Assembly (NCBI GenBank): GCA_050084515.1
Contig: CM114272.1
Coordinates: 25,730,001 to 25,794,000 of the forward strand
Length of the DNA: 64,000 nt
Direction of reading: 5' to 3'
Source of the DNA: Blasia pusilla
Taxonomy: Eukaryota; Marchantiophyta; Marchantiopsida; Blasiales
A program made the translations under genes and the position numbers. Under the pieces are notes generated by a model. That model made no database searches. It was not told the DNA's origin and was given only the letters and a program-made list of their open reading frames with translations. Numbering within the stretch: position 1 is the stretch's first letter; each line of letters opens with the position of its first letter. This document shows, one piece after another, positions 50,295-60,377 of this stretch.

Positions 50295-50644
50295 ACTACG
50301 CATCGATTGAAGGCTTCCACATAGAGTTTCTCATCACTAGATCTCACAGCCACCCTGACATAGGGCTCGTAAATCGAAGGCCCCCTTCATTTTGTTATGC
50401 ATTTTGTGAGGAAGATATGAGATGCTGAAGATTGTAGCATTGCTCTTGCTTGTCTTGTTGGCATGCCTCCACAAGTGAAATTCTTAGGCATGCTTGTGAA
50501 GAACTCCTGGAGGAATGAACACTTTCTGCTCCACTTGTGTTGGGGTAGAGGGCATTTTCATGAATGTTCAATCCGTGCAACGACGGCAATGTGAGAAGGA
50601 AACGAAAATAACTCTTTGAGCAAAGAAAAAAGTTACATGTCGAA

Positions 50645-51433
50645 ACCAGACGGGTTGCAAGTCGGAGGCATACCATGAATGACTCTGCGACCCATCGATT
50701 TCCGACGTGTTGCAACACCCAGAAACCACCTACAGAAACCGTCGAACTTAGACGGGTTGCAAGTAACTTTGGCCACTCCGGGCTGGAAGATCCAAGTGCA
50801 AGTCATCGGAATCCAAAGAATCACACATGGATTTTCTAGCCTTTGACTTGAAACGGGTTGTAAGTCGGAGATATCCCTGGAAAGTCCCAGTTACCTTTTA
50901 TTGCAATCTAGCACCCAGGAACCTACTACTGCAACCCGTCGGAATCGGACGGGTTGTGAGAAGCAGGCCGCTCCGGTCTCGAAAATCCTTGTGCAACCTG
51001 TCGCATTCCGTTTTCTTGCAAGAAGTGTCCACACACGAAGATTTGCAACTATTGGAATCTGACAGGTTCCAGTTAACTTGAACTGACGCAACGCATTTGG
51101 ATGCGACTTGGAGACAGCCACAACCTGTCTGAATGCAAGGAGTTGCCTACAGATGCAACTTGTCAGAATCCGACGGGTTGCAGATCGAGTTAACTCGTAG
51201 CCTTGCGGCTTGCAACCCATCCGGGTCAAACTATTTGCAGATCTTGTATACATGCAACCTGTCAGGATTCGGCAGGTTGCACACTCTTGCAACTAGTCGG
51301 GTTCTGACCTATTGCACAAACATTCCTCTTGCATGATGTCGCGCTCTAAAGGATAACACAAACATTCTTAATGCAACACGTCGGTTTCCGACTGGTTGCA
51401 CACTCAGGAAACCCGTCGCATCCGACGGGTTGC
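50645..51433. repeat. palindrome cluster 1 (GCAACCCGTCGGA family)
   Basis: About ten copies or half-copies of the palindrome whose left arm is GCAACCCGTCGGA and right arm its reverse complement around one base. Clear examples start at about 50935, 51155, 51250, 51282, 51373 and 51411. Copies are diverged and irregularly spaced (30-100 bp). The cluster lies beyond the 3' end of the transposase relic. Confidence 0.85.
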
Positions 51434-51572
51434 TTGGTTTCTTCGGTTTGAAATCCCTACAGTACCAACACTTCTCAAATTGAGCTGCAACTTTTCAAAC
51501 AATTCTCAGAATGAGCTCGACAGGACGAAATGCTGAACTCTCCTCCCGCATGAAGTTTCCCCATTGTCTTAT

Positions 51573-53553
51573 TCATACAGTCCACCAATTGAGCCAAGAG
51601 CACAACTCTTTGTACTTCCCCTCAATCGCATGCTTCCTCCACCACCCATGAAGTTCTTCTTGGCATTCCATGGCATGTTTCAAGGTTTTGCTGTCCTTGC
51701 AGCGTTGGAGTAGAATGACATGCTCAGTCCTCTTATTCTCCATGATGCAAGATTTGGTGTACCGCGTCACAGACTGTTGCCAATGGAAAGCATCCAACCT
51801 TTCCCTCTCTGGTTGAACCTGTCCACTCCAGAACACTTCCCTGATAGCAATCCACCCAAGTTGTGCATTGTCTGCCATGAATCCATAAATTTCCGGAGGT
51901 GGCCTTTTGTTTTCCTTCACCATCTCCAGTAGGAGTAACCAACACATCTTCAAACTGCCAACGTCTTCTGCTTTTACCTCCTAGACAGATATAGTTTTGA
52001 GTCCCTTCTCCACATGGTCATAAATGTGAGCACCCATGGTCAACCATTCATTCAGCACTCTGTAGCAAATATCAAAACTTATCCAGCTATCGTACAGATC
52101 TTCCCCTTCCCTCATTCAATCTATAAGATCAAGGCCACTCGACAGCCCTATCGTTGATATTTTGAAGACATAAGCCCAGGATCCTTCGTCTCCTTGGCCC
52201 ATGAACTTCCATCTCTGAATAAATGGAAATCTAGAATTGGCCTTGATTCTGGAAATGGCATCCATTTCGGCCGTATTTCCATATAGTACCCATATTTGAC
52301 GCAACAAATTTCGGAAGCATTTAGGATCAGCAAGAAATCCGAGATTTTCCCAGAGTTCTTTCTCCTCAGCAACCGTGATCTCGCCCTGCCTAGGGATTCC
52401 AAGCAATTGTTCACAAATTTGTGATGTTGTTGTTAACTTGATCACTTTTGGCTTTGATCCCGGAGAGTTTCTATATACCTCGACCACTTTCTTTGCCACA
52501 TCCTCCTCGGTGTGTCTCTGAATTGCACCGGTAACAGGGTGAATGTGGGAGCCAACATAAACTGCCAACCTTGTGTACTCGGACGTAGAACTGAAGTCGT
52601 GCACAATGAAAAAAATATATGCAAGACACGCTCCAACGTAGAAAGGGGATGCCGAACAATGAGGACATCGATGGCCCCGGCAGTATGGTTGCACCAACCT
52701 CATATGGAGTTTCTCCATTCTTATGGGGGAATTGCGACGTATTGACTCGCCCATTGCGCTCTACATACGGGAATGTTGGACTTCTACACTTCGGGGCTCC
52801 AACGCATTAGCGGAGAGAAACAATCCAAGGACCATCTGGAATTGAAGCACTAGTCCGTTGAAGCCTCCACCATCGATGACAATCAGACTTTCTGTCCATA
52901 CCCTTCAAGCGTCCTCCATCTTTCTTTTGAGCAAGACCAGAAAGTGGAGGCAACTCAAAAATACAATTACCATCGTACGTGGGCGGTAGCTCATCGACAA
53001 GAATGTGCTTCAACATTTTAAAGGGTAAAGACGACAGCGAACTATTGCCTGATACTCGCAAGAGGAACGAGTAGGCAGATAGAGGACCCAATTGGTGTCG
53101 GACAATTCCACTGAGGTTGACGACATCCAGAATGTCTTCAGGAAGTACAACATTGTTACGAACGGGTGAAGTTGGAGTCGATGTCGGATCTAATGAGCTT
53201 GGAGTGGCAAACGAAGAGCTTGGTGCACTAGGAAATTCCGGACCGCCTGCTTGGGAAATAGAGGAATTCAGAGACAAGCCATAAACTGTGTATTGACCAT
53301 TTTTTAGAGGTAGGAGATTCCATACTTTACGGTCTGCTATCACTAAATGGACTGTCTCACCTACAACGTCCTCCATACCGTCCATCCTAACATCCTTGGA
53401 AACAATGATTGTTCCAATTTGGAGAAGAAATCGCACTAAAAGGAGAATTTTATCCACTGGTATGTAAGATTCACGAGCTTACGGTCGAACTATTTCTAAT
53501 TGAGGAAGGGCCACTAGATGACTGCCATAAGTGAGTTTCACATAATTATCCAT
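51573..53553 (-). pseudogene. DNA transposase pseudogene
   Basis: Seen on the minus strand: a possible start at 53553 (MDNYVKLTYGSHLVALPQLE), a disordered region, then VDELPPTYDGNCIFELPPLS, GMDRKSDCHRWWRL and CVGAPKC (52740-53010). A Cys/His region follows (HRCPHCSASPFYVGACLAYI), then GSHIHPVTG (52480-52690), ADNAQLGWIAIREVF, RLDAFHWQQSVTRYTK and LHGWWRKHAIEG (51600-51880). This order (CVG..C zinc region, H-HPV, ADN..GW.AVR, DAFHW..S) is that of a large plant/algal transposase family I associate with seed-free plants; superfamily assignment (MULE-like?) is uncertain. Stops at 52807, 52116 and near 51985 and a frameshift near 52700 inactivate it. It is divergent from the methyltransferase-like gene 1 kb to the right. 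Confidence 0.65.
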
Positions 53554-53699
53554 TCCCAAATGATTCCACCATGTGGAGAATGAGAATGAGAATGAGAATG
53601 TTTAATTTATAGTGAATAGTGACCGTTTTTCTCCCATCAGAATTCGACCGACAAGATGTTTGGTAGGTGAGATTTTCTGACGGAATGGATTCAATCCTC

Positions 53700-54297
53700 T
53701 TGCAACCTGTCAGAGTCCCACGGGTTACAAATTATGGGACTCAGACACGTGGGTTGCAAAGCCACGGGGTACCATCTTCTGTAAGAGTCCAAGTGCAACT
53801 TGCGACCCGTCGGAGTCCGTTGGGATGGTACCACCTGCCTGTCTGACCTGTGTGATTGGAGTCAGGATTTGCTAACATCGAGACACAAGACATCGCATGG
53901 ATTTGCTACGGAAACCCATTGGGAACTGCGACGGGTTTGAAAAGCACCTAACCTCGCTTTCCCTTTTGGATCTCGCGTCGATTTCTCTTGTCCAATGAAA
54001 TGTGCAAACCAAAAGTGTAGATTTTCTGGATGGTGGGAAGTGTCCTACCCAGGGTAGAGCTTGTAACCCGTCGAAGTGCAACAACTTTCCTCGGGACTAT
54101 GCTTTGTCGCATTGTTACCGGAGGACGAGGAAAGCGTGCAACGCGTCGATCTCGAGGGGTTTCCTGGGTACCTCACCTTTTACCCCAATATGAGGGAAGC
54201 GTGCAACCCGTCGGTCTCCGAGAGGTTGCCTCAATACTTTGCCCTGCATACCCAAGACGAGGAAAGCGTGCAACCCATGGGAGACCGATGGGTTGCT
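53700..54297. repeat. palindrome cluster 2
   Basis: About six copies of the same palindrome family (for example about 53699, 53789, 54140, 54203 and 54270). It lies between the divergent transposase and methyltransferase-like genes, where a shared promoter would be. A short GAATGA microsatellite at about 53577-53600 precedes it. Confidence 0.8.
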
Positions 54298-54611
54298 CGG
54301 GTTCCCAAGTGTAAAGATCCATAACCGCCTACATGTTGCTATCCGTACGACCCAACGACCCAATGGTCAGCTCAACGGCTCAAAAGTATAAAAGGCCGAG
54401 GTTTCGATTATTTCCTTTTTTCATTTTGCAAATTGATGTGCTCTTCCTCGCAGCAGCTGACGTTACCTTTCGCTGCCAAACTCGGTTACATCACCACTTC
54501 GCTGAAAGGTTACGACGATCCAGCAACCGACGCTTCCAGGTTTGGATTTCGGCGATCCCATCGGCTGGAGGATCACGGCGCTTCATCACGAAATGCTTCG
54601 AGGGATCTATC

Positions 54612-55305
54612 ATGCACATGAGCATATTAGACAGTCGAGGACCAAGAACTCACCCAACATGCACCATGACGAGAAAGAAAACACAAGCAACCAAGGTAGG
54701 GAGCATCACTCCCAAGTCCATCATGACTCTTGTGTCACCATCTCAAGGTCCTCATTTGGCAAATGAGATAAGGCAACAAGAAATAGAGGAGTGGGAAAGG
54801 GAAGCATATATCCACAGGCATGAGGTTCTAGAAAAACGTGTTCAGGAGGAGCTCGCTAAGCATAAGGCCGAGGCTGAGGCATCGAAGGCCTTGAAGAAAA
54901 GAGTCACGGACGAGAAACGCGAGAAGAAGCGTCTTGACGCCTCTGTGAGGAGAGTGGAATTGGCGAAAGCTCGAAGAGAAAAAACAATCGCCATTGAAGA
55001 AAGCGCTGCCCATCCAACAGAGAGTGTTGAGATGCAGAAAATATCTCCGATGAGGTCTTGGGACACCATGAATCTAAAATCCTGCTGAGGAAACGGCCGA
55101 AGTTCAAGTGACGGACGATGAGGTCATGAGGACAACAAGTGTGGAGATGGTGGAGATCTCTGAAGAAGTAGGAGAAGAGTCCTCGTTGTCTTTGAGCCCT
55201 GTGGAAGAAATTGACCTTTATGGGATCGATGAGTTTCCCGTGGACTTGCCAGCTACTGTCCCAGAGCAGTTGGCAAGCCTCGACACCGACCCAATCTTTG
55301 AGCAA
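54612..55305 (+). pseudogene. exon block 1: coiled-coil N-terminus
   Basis: From the ATG at 54612 (or 54666) the frame encodes a basic start, then a long charged helix (QEIEEWEREAYIHRHEVLEK, ELAKHKAEAEASKALKKRV) predicted as coiled coil. A +1 shift near 55085 moves to an acidic segment (EVMRTTSVEMVEISEEVGEE ... EQLASLDTDPIFEQ) ending at the strong donor CAA|GTAAGA (55305/55306). Confidence 0.6.
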
Positions 55306-55393
55306 GTAAGAAAAAATTGAGTTATGTAAAGGCTCATTATGCAATTCATTGGCAAAACACTGCATGTTATTGACTTGGTCCGCATTATGGCAA

Positions 55394-55870
55394 GTTGTTA
55401 AGAAGATGGCAATGATGGAGGGCCAAAACGCCCTGACAATTCCACTATGTCGATTGCGGACAATGGAGTACATCCGCGAAATTCAGTCGGAGGAGGACAT
55501 TGCAAAGCTCAAATAGTCGGCATCGACTGCATCCTACGTCGACAACTTCCCTCCGTTCTAGGTTCAGCCTTACGATGAACATAGAACCCAAGCGTTGGTG
55601 ACGGAAGAGGACTTGGAGGCGCTGGATACTTTTTGGAGGATGATAGATCAGGAGTTCAGAAGAGCGATTGAAGGAACAAAATGTAGCTAGATGTGGAACC
55701 TTTACTTCTTCATCTGGGATGGAAACCACAGGTACATGGCATGGACGCAGTTTGCAGAGTAGCGCCCAAATGCATTGGAGGCGCATTTTTGGATGAAGGC
55801 AGTCGTGCTCCATCCATTTCCTCATCACATGGCAACAAGGGAAATGGCAATGCATGCGATGAATACTTAA
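55394..55870 (+). pseudogene. exon block 2: ParB-like DGNHR module with in-frame TAGs
   Basis: The frame opens VVKKMAMMEGQNALTIP with the expected AG acceptor mutated to AA. It runs TMEYIREIQSEEDIAKLK, ALVTEEDLEALDTFWRMIDQ, then YFFIWDGNHRYMAW (WDGNHR at 55715-55732), then FWMKAVVLHPFPHH. The 'I-x-DG-x-HR-x-x-A' box flanked by hydrophobic strands resembles ParB/sulfiredoxin-fold nucleotide-binding domains. Four in-frame stops, all TAG (55514, 55559, 55688, 55760), come before TAA at 55868. Confidence 0.5.
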
Positions 55871-55989
55871 GTTTCCTCTTCCTTAAGTTTGATTGCTTCA
55901 ACTCGTTAGAGTCATATGGGTTGAATAACAGAAAAGCTTAAAGATTTGAGTCTTTTGCGACCATCCTGTTTGTGGTCAATGTCATAGTC

Positions 55990-56740
55990 AAGCAAACCGT
56001 TGCACTCCGACGGGTTGCCACGTGGCCAAGCACAACATCGACGGGTGCAAAAATGAATGCACGATTTATTTGTTCTACAATCCGTTGGACTCCGACGAGT
56101 TGCATAACGAGAGGTAACAAATCATTAGACATCTAAAAGCAACTCGTCGGAGTCCGATGAGTTGCTGGATTGTCCGATATTTTTTGGATACTTTTGGCCG
56201 AAAGCAACTTGTCGGACTCCGACGGGTTGCATTCCCCCCCCCCCCCCACAAAGTTTACGTGGTCGGAGAATGAGATCTTTCTTTAAGGCGTCAAATTGCA
56301 GCTTTACAAGGCATTGCGCAACCCGTCAGACTTCGACGGGTTGATATGTGCAGTTTTTTCCCAAAAACCTGCCCCCGAATAGAAGTCATTCTACAACCTG
56401 TCGGAGACCGACGGGTTGTAACCAAGGACTAAATCGGTTGGATGAAGGGACATAAAAAAACAAGAGTGCAACCCGTCGGACTCCGTGGGTTGCAATTCTC
56501 TCTAAAATTTTTGAGAGTGTTGCAATCAGTGTAACACAAAGATAAATGTTGCGACCCGTTGGACTCCGACGGGTTGCAACATTTATCTCTGTGTTACGAT
56601 TTGGACCCCAATGGGTTGACAGAATTGCAACCCGTCGGAGTCTAACAGATTGGAACACTTATCTCTATGCTACCATTTTGAGTTGACAGAATTGCGACCC
56701 GTCAGAGTCCGATAGGTTACACGAACCCGATAGGTTGCAG
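55990..56740. repeat. palindrome cluster 3, inside an apparent intron
   Basis: About ten copies, the best at 56204-56230, and others starting near 55995, 56080, 56139, 56318, 56392, 56467, 56548, 56626 and 56693. One copy is nested in a 67-base inverted repeat (56531-56597). A run of C (about 56236-56249) interrupts. The cluster lies between coding blocks and stops just before the acceptor at 56768. Confidence 0.88.
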
Positions 56741-56768
56741 TATTCTTACCTTGTGTTTGGATGTGCAG

Positions 56769-57240
56769 GATTGTATCCGAGGGGAACCTCACCCACCATT
56801 GGATCCATGATTGCGATAGGGTGAAGAAGGTACTTACGACGCACCCGACAAAGTACAACGGATTCCTCGGCGACGGTCTGATGAATGAGATGCTCGCGAA
56901 AAGGGAAGGGAAAGGGAGCTCAAATAGAAAAGAAGACTTGGGAAAATACCTTCATTTCCCAAGATGCAGCCGTCACAATCCTATGTTGGTCCAAGATCCT
57001 GGCCACCAAGAAGAGTGCTTCGTTGGAACTGGAGCGAAGGAAAACGTGTCTGCGTTGGAACGTGCAAAGTTTATTCAGGTTGCCGTATCTGCAGCTACAA
57101 AGTACACTGCAAGCAAGATGCAGCGATACATTGTGATTCTCAACCTCGAACTTGACCCAGAGTTTTAAAAGGAGCTCAAGGAAATAATCAAGCGCGTGCA
57201 GAAGAGAGACAAAGATCCTCAAGGTCGGATCGGCGAGAAA
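56769..57240 (+). pseudogene. exon block 3 of the methyltransferase-like gene
   Basis: After the acceptor TTTGGATGTGCAG the frame reads THHWIHDCDRVKKVLTTHPT, KYNGFLGDGLMNEML, then shifts (ENTFISQDAAVTILCWSKIL) and shifts again (SAATKYTASKMQRYIVILNL, KELKEIIKRVQKRDKDPQGR). Three frames are needed in 450 bp. The content is helical and charged; no domain is named. Confidence 0.5.
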
Positions 57241-57249
57241 GTGTCTCTA

Positions 57250-58789
57250 GACCGCGCGCGCTGTTTGGGATATCCAAGTTTTGGCGAATCCGACTAATGA
57301 AAAAATCAGTCTCAAGGGAACTAAGGCCCAAAAGGGGGCGCATACCATCCTTCAAGAGTTCCAGATCCAGTGGTCTTCCATTGGCTACGGGAATGGTCAT
57401 TCTGGGACGCGTTACTCCTTCTCGGGAAGTCCATGCTTGTGGGTCTTCAAGCGGAGCTGAAGAAGATTGAGCAAGTTCCAGAGAAAGCAAACCTAGAGGC
57501 TGTAGAAGATTTTGAACTATGGCTTGATGATATTAGAGATAAGCCCACAAAAAACCCAGGATTTAGGATGATGTTCAAGAATCACATCCTCCCTCAGGCA
57601 GACCTGGATGAGGAAATAGACGGAAAAAAATGGAATTTTGCAAAGAAGAAGAGGGATCTTCAAGACCAGGCTACCGAGTCATCTCGATAAAGAGATGCCA
57701 AGCGGATGGTGTACAGATACCTCATCAATTGTAAGAATGCAGGAACTTGGCAAAATTTACCGGCAACCTGCAGATTGTGGGCTTCTCCGCCTAATGGAGA
57801 GGCATTCTCCATGTACGCCATGGAGATGGGACAAGGCATGTCCGACTGGGAGGTTAACAATTGTCCAATCTGGTTGGACTTCAACAACCCAGAGGACATT
57901 ACAAACAAAAATCTATGTGTGGTATATGATGCACTGGTCCTAGGTAGGGACAACATTCCAAACTTCATGCAACCTGACCATTTTTTCGAAGGAGATGCGG
58001 AGGAGCAAGCCCTCGAGACAGCAAGGTTGGTGGGCAAGGTCGTCGCCGCCAAAGACAAATCCACAACGGGTTTGAGGAAGACGAGGGGAACGAGGAATTC
58101 CGAGGCAAAGTCCTCAAGGCAAGAGGCGGAATCGTCCGGGCGAGCAGGGCGAGAGGGCCGGACCAAGTCCTCCTCCAAGAAAACGACTTTGGAGTCAGAG
58201 GTAATAGAGACTCCCACAAGGCGACAGTAGACTCGGGAGAAAGCGGAGCGAGAAGTGCCTGGTTCATCTCAGGGAGGAGATAAGGATGTGGACTACACTC
58301 CATCATCCTTGGGCAGGCATAGGGAAAAAACCACAAGGAAAAATGTCCTTGTTCACTTGACTCATCTTGTTGATGAGCTACACAGTTTCAGTTCTCATGA
58401 GTCGACACCTGCCATCGACAAGTTGATCGTGCTGACGAAAACTCCTTCGAAATGGGCATGCCCCCTGGACGCTGCATGGGGTTGTTGAGGAGGTCGCAGT
58501 GGACCTCCTCATTGCGGATTTGCCTTTTGGGTTTTGCTTCTGGGAAAACGATCTGTTTGACACTGTCCCAGACTGGAATATCCTACTTACGTACGACTAG
58601 ATCGCGTTGTTGTTATCTTTTGCCGACGCGTATCTGAGTGACAGGGGTTGTTTCTTGGTCCTCACAGGAGGGATTGAAGATGAGCTCTTCAACCTTTAGT
58701 GCGTGAAGAGGTCGCCGAAGTGGAGGACGGCACAATCATGGGTAATTAAAAACAAGTACCCACTCCGATCGGCGATGAGTCAAGTCCGG
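57250..58789 (+). pseudogene. exon block 4: unnamed domain and methyltransferase motif IV
   Basis: The block begins AVWDIQVLANPTNEKISLKG and, after a frameshift near 57430, runs in one frame to 58488 through WLDDIRDKPTKNPGFRMMF, TWQNLPATCRLWAS and a Lys/Ser-rich linker, broken only by TAA (57688) and TAG (58228). A further shift leads to EEVAVDLLIADLPFGFCFWE, FADAYLSDRGCFLVLTGG and KWRTAQSWVIKNKY. DLPFG (58517-58531) sits where D/N-P-P-[YFW] stands in amino-methyltransferases; the middle Pro is Leu. TAGs at 58598 and 58697 interrupt. The donor CGG|GTAAGT closes it. Confidence 0.55.
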
Positions 58790-58825
58790 GTAAGTTTTCT
58801 TATTCAACGAATTTAATTTAACAGA

Positions 58826-59310
58826 AATTCAACCTGTCGGGCTCCGACGGGTTGCATATGTGGATACAATCCGTCGGATCCCAACAGCTTGTGTCTGCGG
58901 TGTTGCAATCCGTTTGAAAGCGACGAGTTGCAAATTCTTAGTATTTGAGTCTCCATAGACTGCAACCCGTCAGAACACGACGGGTTGCAAGTAGCAATGC
59001 TTTTCCGTGTTTCTATAGTGATGCAACCCGTCTGAAAGCGACGCGTTGTTGTTATAATAGGAACTCAACTGTGAACAATTGTAAGCCAACCATCACACTC
59101 AAAATGGTGGAGCTTCTGTCCAGCAAGATGAGCAACCTGTCGGCTTCCGACGGGTTGCTCATGGCCAAAAAGGAGTCTTAGAGTTGTAAGACAACCCGTC
59201 GGACTCCGACATGTTGTTGTTCTGTCACGCCTATTGGCCCATTTTGGATAAGTTGGTAACTACTATGGACTAGTATGACGGGTTGAAAAGCAACCCGTCA
59301 GATCCCGACA
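58826..59310. repeat. palindrome cluster 4, inside an apparent intron
   Basis: About eight copies between the donor at 58789 and acceptor at 59405: starts near 58829, 58866, 58903, 58962, 59022, 59132, 59192 and 59280. 58962-58988 and 59132-59158 are well preserved. The cluster fills most of a ~616-bp intron and stops about 95 bp before the acceptor. Confidence 0.88.
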
Positions 59311-59405
59311 GTCTGCACATTGTGTTAGTTTATGGAGAGTATACTAGCGGTCTACTAGCTTTTTCTTTTTGCTGACATTATTTTTTACGTGCTTGTTACA
59401 AATAG

Positions 59406-59908
59406 ACCACTCATTTGTCTATTGCTTTGTAAGGCCCGAGCACAACTTCCAAGTGTTCCACATCCTGGATCTAGTCGATCCATGCTCCGATGGGTACAAC
59501 TTAGATAGTCTCTGCAATCGTCCCCCCTCGGGAATTTACATGCAAGAAAGGACCCTCTTACTTGGAGAGAGAGAAAAGTCACATGCCTTGATGCAAACGC
59601 TCATCGAGCTTTGTTCGAGGCCGGGTGACTTGGTCTTTGACTTAGTGGGCCTATCAAGGGCGAGTATCAGAGGCGCTTGGCACAATGGCAGGAACATTCT
59701 CTACCTTAAGGGAAGGCCGGAACTTTTTGACCTTTACAAAGAGGCAAAGGCAGATTATGAGAGGCTAGTGGGAGTATACAACTCTCCTCCAAAGCCAACA
59801 GCTCCGGTTCCAGAACCACCATTGACAGTGACACCACCTACTATTCCGAAAATCGGGAGGGCAAAGTTGAGAGTAATTTTGGAAGAGCTATCGGATGATG
59901 ACAAGTGA
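59406..59908 (+). pseudogene. exon block 5: methyltransferase SAM-binding end
   Basis: An open frame encodes FVYCFVRPEHNFQVFHILDL, REKSHALMQTLIELCSRPGD, LVFDLVGLSRASIRGAWHNG and RNILYLKGRPELFDLYKEA, then a Pro-rich tail ending LEELSDDDK and TGA. 'EK...L...LI...S.PGDLVfDl....aSiRaAw..GRN..Y..GR' is the C-terminal half of N6/N4 DNA methylases, where D-x-F-x-G-x-G-x-[ST] binds SAM. Here the glycine loop is altered (DLVGLSRAS, 59639-59665). This block has no stop, but its phase is off by one base from the upstream donor. Confidence 0.6.
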
Positions 59909-60089
59909 GTTCAAAGATTTATTGGACCTTTCTTGACTAAAGCGTTTTGGAGTGGGGATTAAGTGCTTTCCAAGGACGGAGCACATACTGGATGGGTGTC
60001 ACCTTGCAAAGCATACAAGATTTACTGACGAGGAAGGCGTTGGGACTCAAATCATTTTACATGGGACCGTTATGGTGTACCTAGGGGGG

Positions 60090-60236
60090 CAAGGCTCTAA
60101 AATTCCCCAACATTTTTTATCATTGTCTACAATCGGCTAGAGGAGCCACTTGTATCCCAAGACATTCCTTTTGTACAGGAACCAAGGAGAGTTAGGAGTA
60201 AATTTGTAGATGACGAGGCTGAAGAAATCATAGACT
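60090..60236 (+). pseudogene. possible last coding block of the methyltransferase-like gene
   Basis: Short frames keep VYNRLEEPLVSQDIPFVQEP and KFVDDEAEEIID ending in TAG (60235). The acidic ending and position suggest the protein C-terminus, but the link to the previous block is uncertain. An upstream frame (YLGGQGSKIPQH) may be part of it. Confidence 0.35.
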
Positions 60237-60377
60237 AGATCAAATATACATTTATGAGCTTTCCTCGCATGTAATAAAGGACACGAAGTTTTTGAACCAT
60301 GATGGTTTTTGTAAACTCTTGCTGAATTGGTTTTCGTTCTTGCCGATTGTGTTGGTCTATGTACTGGAGGCTGTTTA

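Larger units (their letters stand above)
54612..60236 (+). pseudogene. ParB-like / N6-N4 DNA methyltransferase-like gene, decayed, multi-exon
   Basis: Seen: plus-strand coding blocks in order are a coiled-coil N-terminus (54612-55305), a DGNHR module (55394-55869), a helical/charged region (56769-57240), an unnamed domain running into a methyltransferase start (57250-58789), the methyltransferase end (59406-59908) and a short tail (about 60090-60236). Splice signals fit several joints: donor CAA|GTAAGA at 55305, acceptor GTGCAG at 56768, donor CGG|GTAAGT at 58789, acceptor AATAG at 59405. The catalytic-type motif DLPFG precedes the SAM-type motif, the order of beta-class DNA amino-methyltransferases. 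Known: ParB-like domains fused to such enzymes occur in bacteria and phages. At least nine in-frame stops and several frameshifts make this copy inactive. That these blocks are one gene is inference from order, strand and splice sites. Large spacers between blocks are filled with palindromes. Confidence 0.6.

Noticed and set aside
54904-55855. Minus-strand frames of 189 and 136 codons
   Set aside because: They lie antisense to the coiled-coil and DGNHR blocks, which have protein-like content on the plus strand.
55514-58699. Reassigned TAG codon as an explanation of the in-frame TAGs
   Set aside because: The intact hydroxylase gene uses TAG as its stop, and this gene also has frameshifts, TAA stops and a broken splice acceptor, so decay is simpler.
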